From: Pedobacter boryungensis | GTDB taxonomy: Bacteria; Bacteroidota; Bacteroidia; Sphingobacteriales; Sphingobacteriaceae | NCBI RefSeq assembly: GCF_013204825.1 | Contig: NZ_JABMKV010000004.1 | Span: 62,001 to 126,000, forward strand | Length of the DNA stretch: 64,000 nt | Direction: 5' to 3' | Shown here: positions 45,834 to 54,901 of the stretch, one piece after another | Layout of the letters: every line of letters begins with the position of its first letter | Numbering within the stretch: position 1 is the stretch's first letter | Notes under the pieces: model-generated | Databases searched by the model: none | Seen by the model: the letters and a program-made list of their open reading frames with translations, nothing else | Told to the model about the DNA's origin: nothing | Translations under genes and position numbers: made by a program

Positions 45834-46706
45834 ATGCAAATCTATAGCCCAGTACAACAACTTAATTTTAACTCGTTAAACTCAGTTTATGTTAAGCGAG
45901 ATGATTTGATTGACCCTTACATTTCGGGCAATAAATGGCGTAAGCTCAAATACATATTACAAGATGTATCATTAAAAGAGAAAAAGCACCTTGTTACTTT
46001 TGGTGGGGCATATTCTAACCATTTAGTAGCTACCGCAGCGGCCGCAGCAAGAGCCGGATTAAAGGCTACTGCATTTGTACGTGGTGAACAGGTTGAAAAT
46101 GAAATGTTGCTATTGTGCAAATTATTTGGAATGCAGCTTATTTTCACCGATCGGGAAAGTTACAAGGATAAACAACAACTCTTTACCTCCTACTTTGGCA
46201 ATGATGAACAAGCTTATTTTATTGATGAAGGAGGCGCAAGCGCAGCAGCTGTAAAAGGTTGTGCTGAGATTATAACTGAGTTAACTGAAAACTTTGATTA
46301 CATTTTTATTGCCGCTGGTACAGGAACAACAGCTGCCGGATTATTAAAAGGTATTAACCAACAAAAACTGTCTACTCAACTTCATGTAATACCTGTTTTA
46401 AAAGGCGGGGGTTTTATTAAGGAAGAAGTAAGTCAGTATGAAAATGATTTAAGCAATTTACATTTACACACTGATTATCATTTCGGCGGATACGCTAAAA
46501 CAACTCCAGAACTACTACATTTCATGAAAACCTTTATTGCCGAAACAGGTATGCTGATTGATCCTGTGTATACTGGCAAACTCTTTTTTGCTATTTATGA
46601 TTTAGCACTTAAAAATTACTTCAATAAAGATGCTAAAATTCTGGCGATACATACTGGAGGTTTGCTTGGCATTTTAGGAATGAAAGAACGATTTTTTAAG
46701 ATATGA
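45834..46706 (+). CDS. PLP-dependent D-cysteine desulfhydrase / ACC deaminase family enzyme
   Basis: A 290-residue fold-type II PLP enzyme. The Schiff-base Lys34 is in SGNKWRKL, the substrate loop is FGGAYSNHLVATAAAA, and GTGTTAAGL is the phosphate-binding loop. The family includes D-cysteine desulfhydrase and 1-aminocyclopropane-1-carboxylate deaminase; substrate cannot be set from sequence alone. At 290 residues it is shorter than typical members (about 320-340). It starts six bases after a terminator, so its promoter must lie inside or before that hairpin. Confidence 0.88.
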   Translation: MQIYSPVQQLNFNSLNSVYVKRDDLIDPYISGNKWRKLKYILQDVSLKEKKHLVTFGGAYSNHLVATAAAAARAGLKATAFVRGEQVENEMLLLCKLFGMQLIFTDRESYKDKQQLFTSYFGNDEQAYFIDEGGASAAAVKGCAEIITELTENFDYIFIAAGTGTTAAGLLKGINQQKLSTQLHVIPVLKGGGFIKEEVSQYENDLSNLHLHTDYHFGGYAKTTPELLHFMKTFIAETGMLIDPVYTGKLFFAIYDLALKNYFNKDAKILAIHTGGLLGILGMKERFFKI

Positions 46707-46771
46707 GAAAGTTAAGCCTACTTGCATTGAAAAAATTATATCGTTAAGTTTAAAAATAAAATACTAGCATC

Positions 46772-47920
46772 ATGACTTCATTTATCTCGCTTAAAAAAGC
46801 TTTTTCCATTTCATTCTTCTTATTATTTGCAATCCATTCTTTTAGTCAGAATGCTAAAGTAGATTCTGAAATGCAGGACTTAGTCAAAAAAGCAAATGCT
46901 GTAGGAGTAGCAGTAGCTGTTGTTAAAGATGGTCAACTCATTTATGCTCATTCTTACGGATTAAAAGACCAGGAGAAAAATATTCCTTTAAAAAATGATG
47001 ATATATTCAGAATAGCCTCAATTTCCAAATCATTTTCGGCTACAGCAATTATGCAGTTGATTGAAGCAAAGAAAATGTCGTTAACAGATGACTTCAGTAA
47101 ATTAGTAGGATTTAAGGTTAGAAACCCCAAATATCCAGAAACCATTATTACCTTGAAGATGGTACTTTCTCATACCTCAAGTATTAATGATAGTCAGGGT
47201 TATTTCAATCTAGATGTAATCAATCCTGATAAAGGGAAAAACTGGCAAAAGTGTTATAACGACTACGAGCCTGGAAAAGGCTATATGTATTGCAATTTGA
47301 ATTTTAATATGGTAGGCACTGTAATAGAAAAGACATCAGGAGAGCGATTTGATAGTTACATTAAGAACCATATTTTAAATCCATTAGGTTTATATGGGGG
47401 CTATTGGGTTGATGCCTTAGACTCTAACCGCTTTGTCACGTTATATGAATATAATAATGAACTAAAAAAACTCACCCCTAGTCCTTCTGCTTATGTTGCA
47501 CGAACAGAAGAGATTAAAAATTATATAATGGGTTATAGTACACCTTTGTTTTCGCCAACTGGCGGAATGAAGATTTCTGCAACAGATCTTGCTAAGTATA
47601 TGACCATGCATATGAATTATGGAAAATATAATGGACAACGGATCATTTCTAAAAAACATTCAAAATTAATGCAGACAAAGGTTTCAGAAGAAGAGAGTTA
47701 TGGATTGGCTTTGAGAGCTGATAGTACTTTTGTACCAGGAAAAATGCTGAAAGGGCATACTGGGTCTGCGTATGGATTGTTCAGTTCTATGTTTTTCGAT
47801 CCTAAAGAGAAATTTGGCATTGTGGTGATCACCAATGGATGTGATCCAAAATATACTGGCGGAAAAAACGACATACGTAAGTTGAGTTCAACGCTGTTAT
47901 ATAATGCCTTAATTAAATAG
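46772..47920 (+). CDS. Secreted serine hydrolase, beta-lactamase class C/PBP-like
   Basis: A 382-residue exported protein (signal peptide residues 1-25, ending SFSQ). The SxxK motif is SISK at about residues 83-86, the YxN motif is YCN in YMYCNLNF, and the third motif is HTG in KGHTGSAYG. This is the beta-lactamase/D-aminopeptidase fold used by esterases, peptidases and class C lactamases; the exact substrate is unknown. No regulator such as AmpR is adjacent. Confidence 0.9.
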   Translation: MTSFISLKKAFSISFFLLFAIHSFSQNAKVDSEMQDLVKKANAVGVAVAVVKDGQLIYAHSYGLKDQEKNIPLKNDDIFRIASISKSFSATAIMQLIEAKKMSLTDDFSKLVGFKVRNPKYPETIITLKMVLSHTSSINDSQGYFNLDVINPDKGKNWQKCYNDYEPGKGYMYCNLNFNMVGTVIEKTSGERFDSYIKNHILNPLGLYGGYWVDALDSNRFVTLYEYNNELKKLTPSPSAYVARTEEIKNYIMGYSTPLFSPTGGMKISATDLAKYMTMHMNYGKYNGQRIISKKHSKLMQTKVSEEESYGLALRADSTFVPGKMLKGHTGSAYGLFSSMFFDPKEKFGIVVITNGCDPKYTGGKNDIRKLSSTLLYNALIK

Positions 47921-48167
47921 ATTGGCTTATCAATTCTATAGTGATTCGTATAGGACAAACGCATCATAAAAAAGTGCTTTTTGATACTTTGAAACTTTGG
48001 TGAAATTAAATTTTGCCAAAGTTTTTTGTTAAAGTCGGTTAAATTTTTCTCAAAAACATACTTTAAATCGTTTAAACCTATATTTTGTTAATTTCCTTAA
48101 AATAGTGCTTAATTTTGATAATTAGGGGCTTTTTGCTACTTTTGAAGATACCAAAACTATAAATTTT
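47921..48167. other. 247-base intergenic region holding the lat promoter
   Basis: A/T rich; no gene or repeat is recognised apart from the promoter at 48114-48144. Confidence 0.6.
48114..48144 (+). promoter_or_regulatory. Bacteroidota-type promoter upstream of lat
   Basis: TTTG at 48114-48117, 19-base spacer, TACTTTTG at 48137-48144: an exact match to TTTG-N19-TAnnTTTG, 23 bases before the start codon. Confidence 0.8.
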
Positions 48168-49499
48168 ATGTATCAACTTAGTGTAGCACCAGATCAAGTA
48201 AATCAAACTTTACAGCAACATATTTTAGCTGATGGTTTTGACCTAACTTATGATATGGAGAAAAGTAATGGCGCTTATATTTACGACTCAAAATACAACC
48301 GTAGATTATTAGATTTCTTTACCTGTTTTGCTTCAGTTCCATTGGGCTACAACCACCCAAAAATGATTAATGACGAAAGCTTTAAACACAATTTGCTTTT
48401 GGCAGCAATGGCAAACCCTTCTAATTCAGATGTATATACTCAACAATATGCAGAGTTTGTAAAAACATTTGGAGAGGTTGGCATTCCAGATTATTTACCG
48501 CATGCTTTTTTTATTGCAGGTGGAGCTTTAGCTGTAGAAAATGCGATTAAAGTTGCCATGGACTGGAAGGTTCAAAAAAACTTTGCTAAAGGTTACAAAG
48601 AAGAAAAAGGGTTTAAAGTATTACACTTCGAAAAGGCTTTTCATGGTCGTACGGGTTATACCTTAAGTTTAACAAACACATTACCAGATAAAACTAAATG
48701 GTTTGCTAAGTTCGATTGGCCTAGAGTTTCGGTTCCTCAGGTAAAATTTCCTTTGGTTGATGAAAATTTAAAAACTGCAATAGAAACAGAAGAAGCTTCA
48801 ATTGCTCAAATTAAACAAGCTTTTGCTACGAATAAAGATGAAATTTGTGCCATAATAGTTGAACCTATTCAATCTGAGGGGGGCGATAATCATTTACGCG
48901 AAGAGTTTCTAATTCAACTTCGCCAACTGGCAGATGAAAATGAGGCATTTTTGATTTATGATGAAGTACAAACTGGCGTAGGTTTAACTGGCAAGTTTTG
49001 GTGCCACCAACATTTCAGCGAGCAAGCTCGTCCAGATATTGTTGCATTTGGTAAAAAAATGCAGGTTTGCGGAATTTTAGTAGGCAAAAAAGTAGAAGAA
49101 GTAGAAGGAAATGTATTTAATGTTCCATCTCGTATTAACTCTACCTGGGGTGGTAACTTAGTAGATATGGTTCGTTCTACTCAAATTCTAAATATTGTAC
49201 GTGAAGATCAACTTTGTCAGAATGCTGCAGAAGTGGGAGAATATCTAAAACAACAGATTACTCAACTCGCAACAAAATATAGCAAAATGAGCAATATTCG
49301 TGGTCGTGGTTTACTATGTGCCTTCGATTTCCCAACAAAAGATATGCGTAATTCATTTATTCAAAAAGGAATTGAACATAATGTGATGTTTTTAGGGTGT
49401 GGAAACCAAACTATTCGTTTCCGTCCTGCTTTGTGTATTGAGAAAAAACATATTGATGAAGGAATTGAAGCAATGGAAAAGATTTTACCAAATCTTTAA
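48168..49499 (+). CDS. lat: L-lysine 6-transaminase
   Basis: A 443-residue class III PLP aminotransferase that moves the epsilon-amino group of lysine to 2-oxoglutarate. FFTCFASVPLGYNHPKM, FIAGGALAVENAIKVAMDWK and KAFHGRTGYTLSLTNT are typical of the lysine 6-transaminase group. The PLP Asp is in LIYDEVQTGVG and the Schiff-base Lys is in VAFGKKMQVCG. It would start lysine catabolism through the semialdehyde to 2-aminoadipate. A partner semialdehyde dehydrogenase is not in the window. Confidence 0.94.
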   Translation: MYQLSVAPDQVNQTLQQHILADGFDLTYDMEKSNGAYIYDSKYNRRLLDFFTCFASVPLGYNHPKMINDESFKHNLLLAAMANPSNSDVYTQQYAEFVKTFGEVGIPDYLPHAFFIAGGALAVENAIKVAMDWKVQKNFAKGYKEEKGFKVLHFEKAFHGRTGYTLSLTNTLPDKTKWFAKFDWPRVSVPQVKFPLVDENLKTAIETEEASIAQIKQAFATNKDEICAIIVEPIQSEGGDNHLREEFLIQLRQLADENEAFLIYDEVQTGVGLTGKFWCHQHFSEQARPDIVAFGKKMQVCGILVGKKVEEVEGNVFNVPSRINSTWGGNLVDMVRSTQILNIVREDQLCQNAAEVGEYLKQQITQLATKYSKMSNIRGRGLLCAFDFPTKDMRNSFIQKGIEHNVMFLGCGNQTIRFRPALCIEKKHIDEGIEAMEKILPNL

Positions 49500-49519
49500 A
49501 TAAAAAAACATACAATAGA

Positions 49520-49554
49520 CCTGCTTAACCAACATTAAGCAGGTTTTATTTTTT
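49520..49554 (+). terminator. Rho-independent terminator after lat
   Basis: Stem CCTGCTTAA/TTAAGCAGG (49520-49528 with 49535-49543), 6-base loop, then a T-rich tail. Confidence 0.9.
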
Positions 49555-49626
49555 AAAGCGGTTTTATAACTTAAGATAGACTTTAAATTGATTGATAAAT
49601 TTAACTTGCAGCCTTTACTTTATACA

Positions 49627-50025
49627 ATGAAAAAGCAAAGTATATTTTTGATAGTTATTGTTTTAATTGTTTTAGGATGGATTCTGAAAGACACTTTCTC
49701 GCAATTAAGCATTGAAGATTTAAAAGGTGGTTTTACAGAAGTGGCCTCTTATAGAAATGAAAATAACACTGGTCCAGTTCAACGTATATATGCAGTTACT
49801 GTAAAAGATACAGTTAAAGCTCAACTTATTGATTATGGAAACCTTAAGCCACATACCAAATATGGCAACACAAAGGTTTATTTCTTTTTAGAAGGGAGTA
49901 ACGTTCCTTCAACCTTAACGCCAGGAGATGTGAATTTTGATTCTAAATATAATTCTTCATGCTTTGCGCTATATGAGAAAAGTGCAATGGGAAACTTTGG
50001 ATTAATTAGAAATCCCTTTAAATAA
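49627..50025 (+). CDS. Small membrane-anchored protein of unknown function
   Basis: A 132-residue protein when started at the ATG at 49627, which places one N-terminal membrane helix (SIFLIVIVLIVLGWILKD) right after MKKQ. The longer reading from 49588 adds 13 residues and spoils this. The rest is a soluble, probably periplasmic segment (LKPHTKYGNTKVYFFLEGSN). No named family is recognised. Confidence 0.7.
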   Translation: MKKQSIFLIVIVLIVLGWILKDTFSQLSIEDLKGGFTEVASYRNENNTGPVQRIYAVTVKDTVKAQLIDYGNLKPHTKYGNTKVYFFLEGSNVPSTLTPGDVNFDSKYNSSCFALYEKSAMGNFGLIRNPFK

Positions 50026-50038
50026 ACCTAATTTGTTT

Positions 50039-50755
50039 CTATTTAAGATCAAATAGATTTTCTACCCCTAAAAGTTTTCTACAAGTAAAGCCTTCGCCAT
50101 ATTTAGCGCCAATGTTTTTACCGAATTCCATTGCTCTACCAAATACTGCTTCTAAAAATTCTGGCGATGAGATATACGTTTGTGGGGCATGCTTGTCTGA
50201 GCTATCAAATTGCGTTTTAAAAGCTCTAATTGCTTTTTCCTTTTGATCCATAAACTCAGTAATGTCAACAATAATATCTGGTTTTATGTATCTATCTTGT
50301 ATGTATTGCAAAACTAACCTAGGTCTCCACGCCTCTTGAGCAACTCCATCAAGTTCAGTTTCAATTTTGATTAATCCTGATAAAAAGATAGCGTCATTTG
50401 TTAAATCTCCTGCTCTACCGTGGTCTGGGTGACGATCATGTAAAGCATTTGTTAAAATGATTTCTGGTTGATATTTGCGTACCATTTTGATGATTTCAAG
50501 CTGATGCGCTTCATCGTTCTTGAAAAAACCGTCTCTAAACCTTAGGTTTTCACGGGCATGCAATCCTAAAATCTTTGCAGAATTTGCAGCTTCTTCATCA
50601 CGTGTTTCCGCGTTACCTCTTGTACCTAATTCACCACGTGTAAAATCAACAATCCCAACTTTTTTTCCTAAGGCAATATGTTTTAAAATAGTTCCAGAAC
50701 AGCCTAATTCTGCATCATCAGGATGTACTGCAAAAACAAGTATATCTAATTTCAT
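50039..50755 (-). CDS. bshB1: Bacillithiol biosynthesis deacetylase BshB1
   Basis: A 238-residue LmbE-like zinc deacetylase that removes the acetyl group from GlcNAc-malate in bacillithiol synthesis. The metal site AVHPDDAELGCSG is near residue 9, and the second metal/catalytic segment is DRHPDHGRAGDL. I start at the ATG at 50755 (MKLDILVF), the usual N-terminus and four bases after the gpx stop. The ATG at 50770 is in frame and would overlap the gpx stop. Confidence 0.93.
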   Translation of the reverse strand: MKLDILVFAVHPDDAELGCSGTILKHIALGKKVGIVDFTRGELGTRGNAETRDEEAANSAKILGLHARENLRFRDGFFKNDEAHQLEIIKMVRKYQPEIILTNALHDRHPDHGRAGDLTNDAIFLSGLIKIETELDGVAQEAWRPRLVLQYIQDRYIKPDIIVDITEFMDQKEKAIRAFKTQFDSSDKHAPQTYISSPEFLEAVFGRAMEFGKNIGAKYGEGFTCRKLLGVENLFDLK

Positions 50756-50759
50756 CTGT

Positions 50760-51263
50760 TTATTTTTCATCCAGCAAGTGCTGAATCCTTTTTTTAACTT
50801 TCGAGGAATTTGGCTTTGTAAACGAATAAAAATAATCTACTACTTCGCCATTTTTATTAATTAAGTATTTATGGAAATTCCATTTTGGAGAGGAATTAAT
50901 ATGCCCATTCAGTTTCTTTTCACTTAAAAACTTAAATAAAGGATGCGCTTCATTTCCTCTTACCATCACCTTTTCAAAAACAGGAAATTTAACCCCATAA
51001 TTTACTTCGCAAAACTCATTAATAGCTGCACCGTCTAAAGGTTCTTGTCTGCCAAAATCATTTGATGGAAAACCTAAAACTTCAAAGCCTTGGTCTACAT
51101 ATTTATCTCTTAGCTCTTGTAATTCTTTTAATTGAGGAGTAAAACTACAACCAGAAGCTGTATTTACGACTAGAAGTACTTTTCCCTTATAATCAGACAA
51201 GGTTTTTTCCTTTCCACTTAATAATTTAGCTTTAAATGGATATATGGTTTGGGTTGAATTCAT
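50760..51263 (-). CDS. Glutathione peroxidase family protein (Cys type)
   Basis: A 167-residue thiol peroxidase with the thioredoxin fold. The peroxidatic Cys39 is in NTASGCSFTPQ, a Cys form without selenocysteine. The catalytic Gln is in GRQEP (FPSNDFGRQEP), and WNFHKYLI contains the conserved Trp-Asn. Bacterial members usually take electrons from thioredoxin. The gene immediately precedes bshB1, which suggests, without proof, a link to bacillithiol. Confidence 0.92.
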   Translation of the reverse strand: MNSTQTIYPFKAKLLSGKEKTLSDYKGKVLLVVNTASGCSFTPQLKELQELRDKYVDQGFEVLGFPSNDFGRQEPLDGAAINEFCEVNYGVKFPVFEKVMVRGNEAHPLFKFLSEKKLNGHINSSPKWNFHKYLINKNGEVVDYFYSFTKPNSSKVKKRIQHLLDEK

Positions 51264-51269
51264 TTTTAA

Positions 51270-51887
51270 TTATTGATAATAACCAGAATTGACAATGATA
51301 GATTCGATATCTCTGTCTTCAGTAGGATTGTAGGTGTTTTTTAAATTATGCCCAACTACCCTAGCTATTAATTGGTAGGAAAACGCTGCGAAACCTCCTT
51401 TTGTTTGCTTAACAATGTCATAAGTTGTACGACCCAGCTCACGATCTATCAATTTGGTTAAAATCTGCCCTTGAGTGATGGTCAGTTCTTTTATTTCGGT
51501 ATTAAACATGTTTTTAATTTCATTATCACATTCCTTTACCAATCTTTTTTGATCTTTTTTATCTGAAACCGTTGCTAAATCGCTTTCTAGTTTTTCATAC
51601 CTTCTTTTAGCATACAGTGCATAAGGCATTACTTTTAATACATTATATCTTAATCTATTAAAGGCTGCTTGTTCTGCTGCAGAATGCCATATTCTTTGAC
51701 CATTTATTACGACTTCATTTAAGCCAATCCATGGTATCATGTAACCATTGTCATTTGTAGCAGCCACTCTAATTGTATCGTTTTTACCAAGTACAGGCCA
51801 AATAGCACCCGCATTGTTTTCTTGTGCTTTTACAGCATTAGAAGCAATCATGACAATAAATAGAATAAAGAGACGATAATATTTCAT
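51270..51887 (-). CDS. Secreted DUF4294 protein
   Basis: A 205-residue exported protein starting at the ATG at 51887, directly before a signal peptide ending NAVKAQ. The remainder matches the Bacteroidota-only DUF4294 pattern: FNRLRYNVLKVMPYALYAKRRYEKLE, then KNMFNTEIKELTITQGQILTKLIDRE. Members are periplasmic and of unknown function. It begins an operon with gpx and bshB1 (gaps of 6 and 4 bases). Confidence 0.85.
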   Translation of the reverse strand: MKYYRLFILFIVMIASNAVKAQENNAGAIWPVLGKNDTIRVAATNDNGYMIPWIGLNEVVINGQRIWHSAAEQAAFNRLRYNVLKVMPYALYAKRRYEKLESDLATVSDKKDQKRLVKECDNEIKNMFNTEIKELTITQGQILTKLIDRELGRTTYDIVKQTKGGFAAFSYQLIARVVGHNLKNTYNPTEDRDIESIIVNSGYYQ

Positions 51888-51996
51888 AAATTTATGCCTA
51901 TACAAAGTTAAAGCTAATTTTATATATTCGTTTTACATACAATCGAATATAATCTTTTATAGCTTAAATTACTATAATTTTACCTAGAAAACACAA

Positions 51997-54210
51997 ATGA
52001 AGAGCACTTTAGTGATTGATATTGAGGCGGAAAAGCAGGAAATCTTAAAAAGATACCGAGCACTTTTACGTGCTTCTAAATCTACATTACAAAAAGGAGA
52101 TAAGAAAGAAATCAGAAAAGCATTCGAAATGGCGCTTGAAAGCCATAAAGATATGCGTCGAAAATCGGGGGAACCTTATATTTATCACCCTATAGCCGTT
52201 GCCCAAATTGCTGCAGAAGAAATTGGATTAGGAACGACATCTATCGTATGTGCTTTATTGCATGATGTTGTTGAGGATACAGATATTACATTAGATGATA
52301 TTGAACGTGAGTTTGGAAAAAAAACCGCGAAGATTATTGATGGATTAACTAAAATTTCTGGAGTTTTCGATTACAATAGCTCATTACAGGCGGAGAATTT
52401 TAGAAAAATGCTCTTAACCTTAGCGGATGATGTTCGTGTAATTTTAATTAAACTTGCCGACCGCCTGCATAATATGCGTACAATGGATTTCATGCCAAGG
52501 CAAAAACAGCTTAAAATCGCTTCGGAAACCATCTATTTATACGCTCCTCTTGCTCACAGATTAGGTTTATATGCAATTAAATCTGAGTTGGAAGATTTAT
52601 CGATGAAGTATCTTGAACCTGATACCTATAAATATATAGCAACCCAGCTGAACGAAAAAAAGGCAGAGCGAAATTTATTCATTAAAACATTTGTAGAACC
52701 TGTTAGTGAAATTTTAGCTGAGCAAGGGTTAGTGGCGAATATTTACGGTAGACCAAAATCTATCCATTCGATATGGAATAAAATGAAAAAGAAAAATATT
52801 CCTTTTGAAGAAGTGTATGATCTTTTTGCCATCCGAATTATTTTAGATAGCGCACCCGAACATGAAAAAGCAGATTGTTGGAAAGCATATTCTATTGTAA
52901 CTGATTTATATCGTCCAAATCCAGATCGTTTACGCGATTGGGTTTCATCTCCAAAAGGAAATGGTTATGAATCATTACACACTACCGTAATGGGGCCAAA
53001 AGGACAATGGGTTGAGGTGCAAATTCGTACACAACGAATGAATGAAATTGCCGAAAAGGGTTTTGCTGCACATTGGAAATATAAAGAATCAAGTAATGAT
53101 AATGGATTAGACCAATGGATTCAAAAAGTTAGAGAGATGCTAAGTAATCCTGAAGCTAATGCGCTTGACTTTTTAGATGATTTTAAAATGAACCTCTTTT
53201 CTGATGAGATTTTCATTTTTACGCCTAAGGGTGCTTTATTACAATTACCATTAGGCGCAACAGCTCTAGATTTTGCTTTTGAAATTCATACAGATGTTGG
53301 TGCAAGATGTATTGGGGCAAAGGTAAATCATAAATTAGTTCCCCTTTCTCATAAATTGCAAAATGGTGATCAGGTTGAAATTATTACCTCAAACAAGCAA
53401 GTTCCAAAAGAAGATTGGCTAAACATAGTAGTTACGGCGAAAGCTAAATCAAAAATCAAGTCATCTTTAAAAGAAGAAAAAAGGAAAATTGCCGAGAATG
53501 GAAAAGAAACGTTAGAACGTAAACTGAAATCTTTAAAAATCACCTACAATACCGATAATTTAAATAAACTCACTTATTTCTTTAAACTTCAATCTACGCA
53601 AGATCTTTTTATCGCAGTAGCTAATGGAAAAATTGAGTTGAAAGACTTGAAAGATTATCTATCTAGTGAGAAAGAGATTGAGAATCGTGGTAATGATTAC
53701 AAAAATGATGGCAAACAGGTTGAAGCGTTATTAAATAAAGTTAAAGGACCAGAATCTGACATTTTGCTAATTGGCGAAGATTTACAAAAGATAGATTATA
53801 CACTTGCCGCCTGTTGTAATCCAATTCCTGGAGATGATGTTTTTGGGTTTGTAACCGTAAATGAGGGCATTAAAATTCATCGCACCAATTGTCCTAATGC
53901 AGCACAACTAATGGCAAATTATGGGTACAGAATTGTGAAAGCGAAATGGAATGGGCAGCAAGAACTAACTTTTTTAACTGGCTTACATATTATTGGAATT
54001 GATGATGTAGGATTAATTAACAACATTACAAAAGTAATTTCTAATGATTTTAAGGTAAATATGAGATCGATTACAGTAGATACCAATGATGGAATTTTTG
54101 ATGGGTCTATTATGATTTTTGTAAACGACAAGGAACATTTGGATAATTTGATTAAGAACTTATTAGAAGTAAAAGGCGTAACTGGAGTGACAAGATTTGA
54201 TGCTCAATAA
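51997..54210 (+). CDS. RelA/SpoT bifunctional (p)ppGpp synthetase/hydrolase
   Basis: A 737-residue stringent-response enzyme. The N-terminal HD hydrolase domain carries His-Asp at residues 89-90 (LLHDVVEDTD) and RLHNMRTM. The synthetase domain holds YGRPKSIHSIWNKM and GNGYESLHTTVMGP. A TGS domain (FIFTPKGALLQLPLGATALDFAFEIHT) follows, then a zinc-finger-like segment (AACCNPIPGDDVFG) and a C-terminal ACT domain. Both catalytic sites look intact, so it can make and degrade the alarmone. Confidence 0.96.
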   Translation: MKSTLVIDIEAEKQEILKRYRALLRASKSTLQKGDKKEIRKAFEMALESHKDMRRKSGEPYIYHPIAVAQIAAEEIGLGTTSIVCALLHDVVEDTDITLDDIEREFGKKTAKIIDGLTKISGVFDYNSSLQAENFRKMLLTLADDVRVILIKLADRLHNMRTMDFMPRQKQLKIASETIYLYAPLAHRLGLYAIKSELEDLSMKYLEPDTYKYIATQLNEKKAERNLFIKTFVEPVSEILAEQGLVANIYGRPKSIHSIWNKMKKKNIPFEEVYDLFAIRIILDSAPEHEKADCWKAYSIVTDLYRPNPDRLRDWVSSPKGNGYESLHTTVMGPKGQWVEVQIRTQRMNEIAEKGFAAHWKYKESSNDNGLDQWIQKVREMLSNPEANALDFLDDFKMNLFSDEIFIFTPKGALLQLPLGATALDFAFEIHTDVGARCIGAKVNHKLVPLSHKLQNGDQVEIITSNKQVPKEDWLNIVVTAKAKSKIKSSLKEEKRKIAENGKETLERKLKSLKITYNTDNLNKLTYFFKLQSTQDLFIAVANGKIELKDLKDYLSSEKEIENRGNDYKNDGKQVEALLNKVKGPESDILLIGEDLQKIDYTLAACCNPIPGDDVFGFVTVNEGIKIHRTNCPNAAQLMANYGYRIVKAKWNGQQELTFLTGLHIIGIDDVGLINNITKVISNDFKVNMRSITVDTNDGIFDGSIMIFVNDKEHLDNLIKNLLEVKGVTGVTRFDAQ

Positions 54211-54324
54211 GCTGCCGTAAACCAAAAGTTTGGGAGATTACATTTAGTACATAGAAATGAACTAATTCCCAATGAATTAATTAACAATCTTTACATTGTG
54301 TTAATTATTAATCTGTGATATAAC

Positions 54325-54355
54325 TTTAATCTGTGTAATCATTTATATACCTTTG
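54325..54355 (+). promoter_or_regulatory. Bacteroidota-type promoter upstream of fur
   Basis: TTTA at 54325-54328, 19-base spacer, TACCTTTG at 54348-54355, giving a short leader before the ATG at 54373. Confidence 0.7.
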
Positions 54356-54372
54356 ACGAGGAGTTTAAAACT

Positions 54373-54861
54373 ATGTCTGAACAGAATACTAGTGAGTTGG
54401 TTAGAAAAATATTTGAAGCCTATCTCGAAAATAAAAACTTAAGAAAAACCCCTGAGCGTTTCGCCATTTTAGAAGAAATTTATTCTAGAAATGATCATTT
54501 CGATGTAGAAACACTTTATATCCACATGAAAAACCAAAAGTATCGTGTAAGTAGAGCTACGGTTTACAATACACTCGAATTATTGGTATCATGCGATTTG
54601 GTTACTAAACATCAGTTTGGGAAAAACATGGCCCAATTCGAAAAATCTTATGGTTATCATCAACACGATCATGTTATTTGTATTGATTGTGGTAAAGTGG
54701 TAGAGTTCTGTGATCCACGCATTCACCAAATTCAAAGTATGGTTGGCGATTTATTAAAATTCGACATCAAACATCATTCTTTAAATTTATATGGTATTTG
54801 CTTCGATTGTAGTGCTGCAGCAACCATTAAAGCAACAGCTGCTCAAAAAAATGCAAACTAA
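54373..54861 (+). CDS. Fur family transcriptional regulator
   Basis: A 162-residue metal-dependent repressor. The DNA-binding domain (LRKTPERFAILEEIYSRNDHFDVETLYIHMK, RVSRATVYNTLELL) precedes the dimerisation domain. That domain has metal-site His residues (YHQHDHVICIDCGKVVEF) and two CxxC pairs (CIDC, CFDC) for structural zinc. It cannot be decided whether it senses iron, zinc or peroxide. It sits 40 bases before purA and may share its transcript. Confidence 0.94.
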   Translation: MSEQNTSELVRKIFEAYLENKNLRKTPERFAILEEIYSRNDHFDVETLYIHMKNQKYRVSRATVYNTLELLVSCDLVTKHQFGKNMAQFEKSYGYHQHDHVICIDCGKVVEFCDPRIHQIQSMVGDLLKFDIKHHSLNLYGICFDCSAAATIKATAAQKNAN

Positions 54862-54901
54862 TTATTCAATTCATAACATTTCTATTTTTTAATTTAAAAT
54901 A

